In this document: positions 25,401 through 33,934 of the stretch, piece by piece | Layout of the letters: each line of letters opens with the position of its first letter | How positions within the stretch are numbered: position 1 is the first letter of the stretch | Source of the DNA: Ophthalmolycus amberensis | Taxonomy: Eukaryota; Chordata; Actinopteri; Perciformes; Zoarcidae | Reading direction: 5' to 3' | Assembly: GCA_024529925.1 (NCBI GenBank) | Contig: JAFEUB010000965.1 | Coordinates: 1,583,001 to 1,647,000, forward strand | DNA: 64,000 nucleotides | Made by a program: the position numbers and the translations under genes | Notes under the pieces: generated by a model | Database searches by the model: none | Told to the model about the DNA's origin: nothing | Seen by the model: the letters and a program-made list of their open reading frames with translations, nothing else

Positions 25401-26330
25401 TCACTTCAACCTTCTGACTGAAGGGGCTGTATCTGTAACCATCGATTGAGTTCCTTCTTATTAACTGAAGAGATGTTTACTTCACATCACAGATATGAGA
25501 TGGTATGTTCTCGTCAAACTCCTTGCGAGAAAGTGATCTACGAAAGAATACTAACTTGTTCCTTGTAAAGTTCACGTCAATAATCCCACCATTCATGAAT
25601 ACCTAATGCGCATTTATTAAATATGGAGTAGCAAAAAACTATTGTAACCCTTAAATAGTCCACTTTGTGTTGCAAATGTGAGGCTTTTAATTGTTGTCAT
25701 GTGACAACAGTCAGGGTAGGCAGCATTCAATGGTGGCAGGTGTCGATGTCTTGATTCATCCTCTGCTTCCTGTCAGATGATAAACACCTAAAAGAGTAAA
25801 GCATAATAAACAGTTAGAACTTATGCAACCAAGGATTCATCATGTGGTGTTGGCTGATGTTACAGTACGCAGGCTGAAGTCCAGTCAGTTGTGATACTTA
25901 GCGGGCAGACGACGTACATAGGTTCACAAAGTACGTCACTCAGGCACCCTTGCTTACGTCTGAAGCAGGACTGTTTGCTTCTTGAAGAGCCCAATAAGAC
26001 GACACTGATAACGGTGGCCATATAAGGTTTTTACTGTTCTGCTTTGACAAGATAGTAATCGACCCTTGCAACAGACCCTGCATCAGCAACACCCCCTTTA
26101 CCTTCAATCACTTTTTAGAGTCTGCAAATTATCTAAGAATTTACCAAAAGCTTTTTTTTTTTGTGAGCATCTTTTTATTAGTTGGTACAAACTGTATGCA
26201 ATTACCTAAGTAGGTGCAATTTAAAAAGTTAAATTACAACAATTTGAAGGTAGGCAGCAATTAAATACTTTTTTTCATCAGAATTATTGTATAGCTTCCC
26301 GGTGGACTTGAATTTGAGATTTGAAGCATT
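22420..26330. other. Intronic DNA without recognised genes
   Basis: A C run occurs at 25034-25050, and a weak dispersed-repeat fragment is listed separately at about 23.8 kb. No exon, RNA gene or intact transposon was seen. Confidence 0.55.
23800..23875 (+). repeat. Fragment of dispersed repeat (GTAGCAACAT...CATTTGGAGT family)
   Basis: GTTGGCAAACAGTTGCGTAT and ATGTAGCAACATCAGTGTTC then ATATGGAGT match the internal section of the family at 32485-32775. The copy is diverged. Confidence 0.45.
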
Positions 26331-26340
26331 TTCTGTTACA

Positions 26341-26664
26341 TTAATGAAGAACAGCTCTCACCTCTTTCTCCTTATTTGCTAACTCGGTCGCTGGTTTGTT
26401 CTCCAAGCGCTGTAAGTAGCCTCTAAGATCCTGGCAGGGTGGCATGTCGTCTCTGGGACCTGTCCATTGAGGATTTATGTCCATTGTCATCCTCCTGGCG
26501 TGCAGCCTGCTCCTCACAAAAGCCATCTCCGGAGGGTACCAGTCTTTGGAGCTCCTCTTCCTCACACTTTGATATTTTTGGGCCTCTTCGCCGTGTCTGT
26601 ACCTGCACTGGACCGATGGGAGGCTGCGACGACGTTCAAGGGATATGACCGATCCCACTGCCAT
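26341..26664 (-). pseudogene. Unidentified coding-like segment (possible exon relic)
   Basis: Two minus-strand frames are open here. One runs the whole 107 codons. The other (26423-26608) reads as a more protein-like, charged stretch, with KISKCEEEELQRL near its start and RSQRRHATLPGS before a TAG stop. An acceptor-like CCAGTGCAG precedes the charged stretch (AG at 26603-26604), and a donor-like GAG|GTGAGA closes the longer frame (GT at 26360-26361). Together these resemble a decayed or frameshifted exon. I do not recognise the family and claim no function. Chance is a real alternative, since overlapping open frames also occur on the + strand. Confidence 0.25.
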
Positions 26665-26669
26665 GGCTT

Positions 26670-26970
26670 TGAAGAAGCAGAAGTAAACGCCTCACAACCG
26701 AATGTGCTCCTGTGTCTGTTGTTCAAGCAGTGCTACACGGCCTGTCATGCAGCGTTCGAGAGTGGAGTGAAGAAACCGTGACGCTGCAAGTCAAGTGCTA
26801 CGCGGTCAAAGTCTTGTGTTTATTGAGGGTATTTACACCATCAGCACTCTTATCCTCTCTGTCTCAAGTTTATAACACATCGGGCCAATGGAATTGTTCG
26901 TCACATTATCTTTCTGACGTCTGTATGATCCTCTTCATTCTTCAACCATATAAGGGTGTGATGCCCCAAA
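26670..26970. other. Intronic DNA left of the LINE
   Basis: Nothing was recognised. The sequence runs into the AAGAT repeats that mark the LINE 3' end. Confidence 0.55.
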
Positions 26971-26973
26971 CAC

Positions 26974-27002
26974 ATAAGATAAGATAAGATAAGATAAGAT
27001 AA
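26974..27002. repeat. (ATAAG)n tract at the LINE 3' end
   Basis: Between five and six tandem ATAAG units, the microsatellite tail that terminates the L2-type LINE. Confidence 0.9.
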
Positions 27003-27314
27003 TCCTTTATTAGTCCCTCAGTGGGGAAATTACAGGATTACAGCAGCATTGCTCACAAGTAATAAATGAAAGATAAAAATCAAGTAATATAATAAACTAA
27101 ACAGTAGAACAGTAATAAAATAAGACAGTAAGAAGAGTATTAGATATACTAAATAAAAATATGCCAGTATATACAGAATATACAGAATATACAGGCGGAT
27201 CAGGTAAATACTTAAACGTATTGGATATTGCACGGATTAGATGAGATATTGCACCAGGTGAATGAATTAAAGTGTTCAGTGTGTGCAAAGTGTTCGTGTT
27301 CAAGTGTTCAAGTG

Positions 27315-30071
27315 TTAGCTGTCCACCGAGAGCAGTTTGTTGTGCAGCCTGACAGCAGCGGGGAGAAAGGACTTGCGGTACCTCTCCCTCAGACACCGGG
27401 GGTGAATCAGCCGGTGACTGAAGGAGCTGTGCAGAGCTGCCAGAGTGTCCCGCATGGGGTGGGAGGCGTGGCTCATCAGGGATGAGAGCTTCGCCATCAT
27501 CCTCCTGTCTCCCACCACCTCCACAGTATCCAGTGGACATCCCAGCACGCTGCTGGCCTTCCTCACCAGTTTGTCCAGTCTCCTCCTGTCAGCTGCCGCG
27601 ATGCTGCTGTTCCAGAAGACCACTCCATAGAAGATGGCTGATGCCACCACGGAGTCGAAGAAGGTCTTCAGGAGTGCTCCCTGCACCCCAAAAGACCTCA
27701 GTCTCCTCAGCAGAAAGAGTCTGCTCTGTCCTTTTTTATAGAGAGCGTGAGCGTGGTCAGTCCAGTCCAGTTTATTGTTCAAGTGAACACCCAGGTACTT
27801 ATACGACTTCACGACCTCAATGTCCAGTCCCTGGATGCTCACCGGTGTCGGAGGAGGGCGTTTGCCCCGGCGGAAGTCCACCACCAGCTCCTTGGTCTTG
27901 CTGGAGTTGATGTGGAGGCGGTTCCGCTGGCACCATCCTAAAAAGTCTTGGTTTAGTTCCCTGTATTCTCTGTCATCATCGGCGGAGATGAGGCCGACAA
28001 TTGCAGAGTCGTCAGAGAACTTTTGCAGGTGGCAGTTTGCAGAGTTATGTTTGAAGTCCGAGGTGTAAATGGAGAAGAGGAATGGAGCCAGAACGGTTCC
28101 CTGTGGGGCCCCTGTGCTGCAGGACACCCGATCTGACTCACACTCCCGTATCCGCACATACTGTGGACGGTTGGTGAGGTAGTCCAGGATCCATGCAGTG
28201 AGGTGGTGGTCCACCCCGGTCTGCTCCAGCTTGTCCCTCAGAAGCAAAGGCTGGATGGTGTTGAAGGCACTGGAGAAGTCGTAGAACATGACTCTCACAG
28301 TGCTTCCAGCCTTTTCCAGGTGAGAGAGGCATCTCTGCAGCAGGAAGATGACGGCGTCATCCACCCCGATGCCGGACTGGTAGGCGAACTGAAGTGGGTC
28401 CAGGGATGAACTCACCAGAGGGCGGAGATGGGCAAGGACCAGCCTCTCCAGGGTCTTCATCAGGTGGGATGTCAACGCCACCGGCCTGTAGCTGTTGAGG
28501 TCCTTGGGCCGCGGGTTCTTTGGTACCGGTACCACGCAGGATGTCTTCCATAGCTGTGGTACTTTCCCCAGCCTCAAGCTCAAGTTGAATATGTGCTCCG
28601 CTATCCCGCACAGCTGGTCTGCGCAGGATTTGAGGAGCCTTGAGCTGATGCCGTCTGGACCCGTGGCCTTCCTCGCCTTGATCCTCCTCAGTTCATTCCT
28701 CACTTGGTTGAGGGACACTCTGGGGGGTGGGGTGCTGTGTGTTGGAGTGGGGGTGGGTTGCTGGTCGTAGGGTGCTGGGTGTGAGAGGTGTGGAGGGGAG
28801 CCGAGTGCTGTGGGAAGGGGGGAGGTGGAGGGGGGGTAATGATCCACAGTGGATGCAGATGATGGGGGTTGCAGCGGCAGGGAGGACTGGGTGGGGGGAG
28901 GGGTGGATGGCTGGTCAAATCTGTTAAAAAATAAGTTCAGCTCATTCACCCACTTATGGTCCCCCTCAGGCTGTTGGTTGGGCCCCTTGAACCCAGAAAT
29001 CGCCTTGAGGCCCTTCCAGACCCCGGCGGTGTTATTCTGCTGCAGCTGGTCCTCCATCTTCATCCTGTAGACATCTTTCCCCTCCCTGATCTTCGTCCGC
29101 AGCTCCCTCTGCACAGTCCTCAGCTCCTCTTTGTTGCCAGATCTAAAAACCCTCTTCTTCTCCTTGAGGAGGGCCTTTATCTCCGGAGAGATCCAGGGTT
29201 TGCCATTTGAGAAACACCGTACAGTCCTGGTGGGTACGGTGTTCTCAACACAGAAGTTAATATAGTCCGTGATGCAGTCGGTGAGACCGTCGATGTCTTC
29301 CCCATGGGCATCACTGAATACCTCCCACACAGTTGTCTCAAAACAGTCCTTCAGAGCCTCCTCGGCTCCATCGGTCCATCGTCTAACTGTGCGGGTCACA
29401 GCTGGCTGCTTCTGTGCAAGAGTTGTGTACACAGGCAGGAGGTGCACCAGGTTGTGGTCAGATCTGCCCAGGGGAGGGAGAGGTGATGATATGTATGCCT
29501 CCTTGGTGTTGGCATAAAGAAGGTCCAGTGTTTTATTGTCTCTGGTGTGGCATTTGACATACTGGGTGAATGTGGGCAGAGTGGAGGACGGAGGGGCATG
29601 ATTAAAGTCCCCAGAGAGAAGGAGGAGGGCATTGGGGTGTTGTGTCAACAGCCTGCTTGTCGCCGAGTGGATGACGTCACAGGCCGCTTCCGCGTCAGCA
29701 GAGGGGGGGATATACGCAGCGACCACAATAACGTGCGAAAATTCCCTAGGCAGATAGTGTGGCCTCATGCTAACCGCTAACAGTTCAATGTCCGCTGTGC
29801 AGGTCTGCTCCTTAACAGTGATGTGCCCAGAGTTACACCATCTATCATTAACAAACACTGCCAGGCCTCCTCCCTTCCTCTTACCGCTCTCCGTTGTCCT
29901 GTCCGCCCGTATGATGCGGAACCCGTCCAGAGTAGCGTGCGTGTCCGGATTTAGCTCGGTTAGCCACGTCTCCGTAAACACCATGAGGCTAGACTCCCGG
30001 TATTCCCTCTGATGGCGAGTTAGCGCCGCTAGCTCGTCCATCTTGTTGGGCAGAGACCTCACGTTTCCCAT
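27315..30071 (-). CDS. L2-type LINE polyprotein: AP-like endonuclease and reverse transcriptase
   Basis: This is a 918-residue open frame with no internal stop. Residues about 1-215 form an endonuclease/exonuclease/phosphatase domain: NVRSLPNKMDEL at the start, FTETWL with the presumed catalytic Glu at 34, LLSGDFNHAP with Asp155/Asn157, and RSDHNLV with Asp205/His206. A proline/serine-rich linker covers about 388-450. The reverse transcriptase follows (about 460-780): ATGPDGI, LNSYRPVALTS, motif A with VMFYDFSSAF (Asp598), motif B GAPQGTVLAP, motif C KFSDDSA (Asp687/Asp688), and the YKYLGVHL thumb-side motif. These enzymes nick target DNA and prime cDNA synthesis from the nicked end. All catalytic residues expected for both domains are present, so the copy could still encode active protein. 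The ATG is the first in a frame closed upstream by a TGA; relatives may read on from the upstream frame. The codon content is unrelated to the host gene, which is on the opposite strand. Confidence 0.9.
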   Translation of the reverse strand: MGNVRSLPNKMDELAALTRHQREYRESSLMVFTETWLTELNPDTHATLDGFRIIRADRTTESGKRKGGGLAVFVNDRWCNSGHITVKEQTCTADIELLAVSMRPHYLPREFSHVIVVAAYIPPSADAEAACDVIHSATSRLLTQHPNALLLLSGDFNHAPPSSTLPTFTQYVKCHTRDNKTLDLLYANTKEAYISSPLPPLGRSDHNLVHLLPVYTTLAQKQPAVTRTVRRWTDGAEEALKDCFETTVWEVFSDAHGEDIDGLTDCITDYINFCVENTVPTRTVRCFSNGKPWISPEIKALLKEKKRVFRSGNKEELRTVQRELRTKIREGKDVYRMKMEDQLQQNNTAGVWKGLKAISGFKGPNQQPEGDHKWVNELNLFFNRFDQPSTPPPTQSSLPLQPPSSASTVDHYPPSTSPLPTALGSPPHLSHPAPYDQQPTPTPTHSTPPPRVSLNQVRNELRRIKARKATGPDGISSRLLKSCADQLCGIAEHIFNLSLRLGKVPQLWKTSCVVPVPKNPRPKDLNSYRPVALTSHLMKTLERLVLAHLRPLVSSSLDPLQFAYQSGIGVDDAVIFLLQRCLSHLEKAGSTVRVMFYDFSSAFNTIQPLLLRDKLEQTGVDHHLTAWILDYLTNRPQYVRIRECESDRVSCSTGAPQGTVLAPFLFSIYTSDFKHNSANCHLQKFSDDSAIVGLISADDDREYRELNQDFLGWCQRNRLHINSSKTKELVVDFRRGKRPPPTPVSIQGLDIEVVKSYKYLGVHLNNKLDWTDHAHALYKKGQSRLFLLRRLRSFGVQGALLKTFFDSVVASAIFYGVVFWNSSIAAADRRRLDKLVRKASSVLGCPLDTVEVVGDRRMMAKLSSLMSHASHPMRDTLAALHSSFSHRLIHPRCLRERYRKSFLPAAVRLHNKLLSVDS

Positions 30072-30144
30072 GATGATGGAGGGGAGGACGGGTGTGTAGC
30101 GTCTTCTCCTGGCGCGACGTTCCGCGCCCGCACGGCATCCCCGT

Positions 30145-30444
30145 TTACTTCCTCCTCAGCTCGCGGGGAACAGCGGGTCTCTCGTCAGGTAGCACCGCCA
30201 TGTCCCGGAATGCTAACAGCTGTTCCCTAGCGTAAACAACTAGACCATGGCTGCACGCTGGATCCCCAGACACGGAGGTGCAAATTGCAATAAACAGCAG
30301 ATAGACCACGACAAGCTCGACGTGTCTAGCTGCCATAATGCACCGATTAAGAACGGTAGCTAAAAAAAGCGAAAAGAAGTAACAAAAGTAACATAATATA
30401 AGAAAGCTAAGTAGTGAGCGGGAGCTACTGTAAAGAGCAGCCAC
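30145..30444 (-). pseudogene. Upstream frame of the L2 LINE, probably the N-terminal part of the main ORF cut off by a frameshift
   Basis: This 99-codon frame contains MAARHVELVVVYLLFIAICT, a hydrophobic stretch, and ends RPAVPRELRRK at a TAA (30145-30147). The downstream frame around that stop reads KRGCRAGAERRARRRRYTP and continues into the main ORF start at 30071. My recollection is that related fish L2 copies read ELRRRKRGCRAG through in one frame. I therefore infer a one-nucleotide change close to 30145-30150 in this copy. Alternatively, it is a genuine separate short upstream ORF. Confidence 0.5.
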
Positions 30445-30462
30445 TCGTGCGGCGCCGGAAGT

Positions 30463-31260
30463 TGGTCTGTACTGAGCACATCAACGTATGGGCTTATCAT
30501 ACTGTCCCATAACATGTCAAAATGAGTCCAAAAAGGCTGAACATTATAAAGTCTGCTGTTTGGCTCGTGTCATCCCCTTGGAAATGGATAAGGTTAGCTG
30601 CTAATTTGAACATGCCCCACTTGATCGGTGTCACATATAACTATCAATAAAAAATCCAGTCCATACTGCCATACATTATTATTATTCACGCCCATCAATT
30701 GACGTGACCTTTCTCTTCCATTCTGTTTAGAATTCATTGATCTGTCCCAGCATTATTTTTTTTGCACGAGCAACATGCTGTTTCATGGGGACTTTGAACG
30801 GCCGTGTCAAAGGACTGCACGCATCATGAGGAAGGTGCCACGCATCGTTATGAGGCATTAAAACATGAGAGTAACGGAGCGTGAACGCAAAGGGATGTGA
30901 TGACAGCGGCAGGGAAATGTTTCATCTATCAAAGGTAGGACCCCCCCCCCCCTCGTCCCCTGAGGCTTTATTTCCCGTGCTGCTCAAGATGAGAAGTGGT
31001 TGGAGTTAAAGAGGGCAGCAATGAGACAGTTTGAGCTCCTTGCCACTCTTCTCCTCCTGCTCGCAGGACAAGACTGCACTTGGGAGACGGACGTCAGTAA
31101 ATCAAGTTGAGAGAAATCTGGCAGAGACATTTGGGGGAGAAGGTACATCTTCAAAGGCGGTTCGGAGGAAGAAAGTGACGACAACTACATAATCCATCAG
31201 GAATCAGAGAACGTGATGAAAGTGGTGTTTCACTTTTTTATTTAGTCTCCCAGAGAGCTT
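30463..31260. other. Intronic DNA right of the LINE
   Basis: It begins with TTGGTCTGTACTGAGCACAT, which recurs in modified form at 31455-31500. A C run lies at about 30941-30952. No gene was seen. Confidence 0.5.
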
Positions 31261-31261
31261 A

Positions 31262-31395
31262 GTCAGCTATAAACAGCAAAGCAGTTTCCTATAAACACAT
31301 TCAGCAGATATGTAGCGACATTAGCATTCATTTGGAGTTATGTTCCTGGCTTCCAGGCAAATGTAAGTGCAATATTTACTCTTCTTTAACCACTC
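31262..31395 (+). repeat. Dispersed fish repeat, copy closely matching 32609-32726
   Basis: The core 31276-31393 aligns without gaps to 32609-32726 with four substitutions in 118 bp. It includes TTTCCTATAAACACATTCAG, AGATATGTAGCGACATTAGC and TTCCTGGCTTCCAGGCAAAT. It is a partial copy of the family. Confidence 0.75.
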
Positions 31396-31399
31396 TATG

Positions 31400-32480
31400 A
31401 CTCTGTCACGGCCTTACCTTTTATCAGACCTGAACTCCTGAAGCGGCCGTGTGCTTTGGTCTGTACTGAGCAAATATCAAACTAAGTGCCCCATAATCCC
31501 ATGGTCCCTTCATGGTGAGCGGAAACAATCCTCAAACGGATCCTGGGGTGAGAAAAAGGGGGCACCCTTTTTTACTATAGCTTTTGAAAGAGGAAGGGAC
31601 AAGGAGGGGAAACGAAGGCCACAATGTTTCCTCCTCCAAAATGTGTTAAGTGAAAGCTCGCATAAATCCCCTTGAAAGTGGATTAGCAAAAATATCTTTT
31701 CCTCTTCGGTTTCATTCAGACAGGAGCCAGTCTCGAAAAAGTGGTGTCCTTATCTAAACATTGGACGGAATCGTATTAATCAAAGGCAGCAGTGCACCAA
31801 ACACAAGTCTAGGCTTTGGCCTAGTGCAGCATGGTAAAAGTCACTCGCTTTTCACAGTTTCCACCCAAACAGTGGAAGCTGGCACCACGTTATAGGAAAG
31901 CTCAATTATAATATCAGGTTGGTGTTATTACTGTTGATTATGTGCTTTTGAAGACCTGACTTGACCCCGAGTTCACTTCCTCTCCTCTTCCCTGGTTGAG
32001 ACGTGCTCTTTGAAATCGAACCCGCCTTGGAGGTTAATGAATCACCGGCCTGGTTCCCTGTTTTATTTTCAACCCTTGGCCTTTTGTCACATTGACGCAC
32101 CCATACGCACTCACACACTCACATTGGATTTGAGCCTGTAGTTTTGGAGATCGGGATGCCCGTCAGAGTTGGTTGTTTCAATCACCGCCGCCCTGCAAAC
32201 CAGCACTGTGTGTTTTCTTAACCCCTGTCATGTTCATTTCAAAGAAACTCAAGCATTGCCTGAGTTGGTGCATGCATGTACAGAATCGAACACATTCACA
32301 TTAGATCCCAGAGAGAAAAAATAATCAATGTATTGATGTTAAAGAAGGCTCCCCCATCAATCTATAGCTCACAGGACTTCAGATGACAACTGTGTCCTTT
32401 AAAAAATTACATTTTTATCATGCAACTCAGGTTTTATGATAGTTTTTCCTACAATACCTGCATTATGATTATGTTAAGTC
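31400..32480. other. Intronic DNA without recognised genes
   Basis: It contains the second GGTCTGTACTGAGCA segment (31457-31471). Nothing else was identified. Confidence 0.5.
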
Positions 32481-32484
32481 AACG

Positions 32485-32775
32485 TAAACTGTTTTTTAAA
32501 CCCGGACCTGACTTTATTTATTTTTTTGCTACTTGGGGGCAGCAAACAGCTGTAAACACAACAATGGCATATTATCAACTTATAAAGTTGTTTTTGGCTA
32601 ATGTGTTAGCAAAGCAGTTTCCTATAAACACATTCAGCAGATATGTAGCGACATTAGCATTCTTTTGGAGTTCTGTTCCTGGCTTCCAGGCAAATGTAAG
32701 TGTAATATTTACTCTTCTTCAACCACCAACTCCTGAGGGAAATATGAGGCTCTTTAGCAGTATAGCTAATTGGCC
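32485..32775 (+). repeat. Dispersed fish repeat (TTGGGGGCAGCAAACAGCTG ... GAGGGAAATATGAGGCTCTT family), long copy
   Basis: In order: ACTTGGGGGCAGCAAACAGC, AATGTGTTAGCAAAGCAGTT, AGATATGTAGCGACATTAGC, ATTCTTTTGGAGTTCTGTTC, TCCTGAGGGAAATATGAGGC and TCTTTAGCAG. The same order is seen at 47080-47395 and 51505-51800, and partial copies occur elsewhere. The family is common in percomorph introns and has no ORF. Confidence 0.7.
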
Positions 32776-32794
32776 TTAAACGCAAAGTCTAAAA

Positions 32795-32985
32795 CCAAAG
32801 GTTTTGACCGCGTGGTGGTGCTAGATGAAAAGACAAGGGATCCCCGAAGTCATGAGGATTTATCCTCTGGGGACGCCGAATGGCAATCCATTCAACAGAT
32901 ATTTCAGTCTGGACCAAAGCAGTGGACTAAGAGCCATGCTGCTAGTGTTGCTATTGCAAACAGTGAAACATTTTTCAGCATTTGA
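32795..32985 (+). repeat. Dispersed teleost repeat (GGGATCACCAAAGTCATT family), 3' part
   Basis: GGTGGTGCTAGATGAAAAGA, AGGGATCCCCGAAGTCATGA, TCCTCTGGGGACGC, GGCAATCCATTCAACAGATA and TTTCAGTCTGGACCAAAGCA match the end of the family seen at 21925-22415. It abuts the copy of the other family on its left. Confidence 0.68.
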
Positions 32986-32989
32986 CCAA

Positions 32990-33885
32990 AACCTGTGACA
33001 TTTCCCTTTACCTCCTGCCTACAATGTCTCTCTTGTACAGGAATGTCACGCTACCTGTATTGCGGATTTTGTCGGGGGCATCAACCCCCTTTCTTTACAC
33101 GATAGTGTGACCCAGCACTTTGCACCCTCTTCTGAAATATCCAGTCCCCCTGCCGGACAGCCAGTTTAGTTTCTTTGCTTCGGGAAAAGGGTTTGATAGA
33201 TCCCCCTTTTGAGACGGCAGCGAGTGAGTGTACCTGTCATGCACCATTAGCCTGTGGCTCAGCCTGGTTCCAGCGTATCGCACGGCCTTCAAGGAAGATG
33301 ACAAGGAAATGGTTGTCAGATTTGTCTGGTGTTAAGACACTAAAAGGGTGAGAAAATCATTTCTGCAGACGGGTGTAAAAAATCTCTTGAGAAAGAAGCA
33401 ATCGGCATGTTCATCTCGACCGGGCCTCCGTTTAGCCTTGAGCGAGGACATCTGGTGACTTAAGTGGTTTTCAGCACATCTTAGCCGACACACACACGCA
33501 TCAGCAAAGCTTCTCTTTAATAACTTGTATGCATGACTTATGTTTGCTTTACCCCTGGCTTGTAGTTGTGCAACATTTACATTTTCAGCATCGATGGCAG
33601 AAAGGACACGCTTCAGCGGAGATCTCATATTATACTCAGGCACCCAATAATAGGCCGTATTATGATAAAGGTTTTCCATATCACTTGTTTAGTTTCCCAT
33701 GCTAAATGCATTCATGTCTGTCGGGTATACAGTTTAGAAGGTTTTAACTGCTGAGTCATTCTGAGAAACACATGCTGTCTTAAACTCCAGCAGTGTGTTT
33801 TACAAGTTTCTCACAGGTAACTTGAGTTTTTACACTTGCAGAGCCCAACACACAGCCGCTTTGCAGGTGACTAATTATAAATAGT
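32990..33885. other. Intronic DNA without recognised genes
   Basis: Nothing was recognised. The minus-strand open frames are short and domain-free. Confidence 0.55.
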
Positions 33886-33888
33886 CCA

Positions 33889-33930
33889 ACATTACATTTG
33901 TTAAGCTGACTCTTTTATCTAAAGCAATAT
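33889..33930 (-). mobile_element. V-SINE tail fragment
   Basis: ACATTACATTTGTTAAGCTG then ACTCTTTTATCTAAAGCAAT is the reverse complement of the V-SINE tail (CTTTGGATAAAAGCGTCTGC-like) with several changes. Only the tail is visible. Confidence 0.55.
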
Positions 33931-33934
33931 CATT

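Larger units (their letters stand above)
26974..30462 (-). mobile_element. L2-clade non-LTR retrotransposon, nearly full length
   Basis: Read on the minus strand, the element has a 5' region, an upstream frame (30444-30145), a 918-codon endonuclease-reverse transcriptase ORF (30071-27315) and a short 3' UTR. It ends TTTCCCCACTGAGGGACTAA, TAAAGGATT and then about five AAGAT/ATCTT units (26974-27002). Fish L2-type LINEs end in such short tandem repeats rather than poly(A). The 5' limit is uncertain; I place it where the flanking GGTCTGTACTGAGCA sequence, also present at 31457, begins. A convincing target-site duplication was not found; a 5-bp CACAT on both sides (26971-26975 and 30477-30481) may be chance. 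The intact main ORF suggests a young copy. Confidence 0.85.

Noticed and set aside
28700..28927. Proline-rich and tryptophan/glycine-rich frames
   Set aside because: They are alternative-frame readings of the proline/serine linker of the LINE protein.
27445..29780. Many + strand open frames of 60-142 codons
   Set aside because: They are antisense shadows of the LINE ORF on the minus strand.
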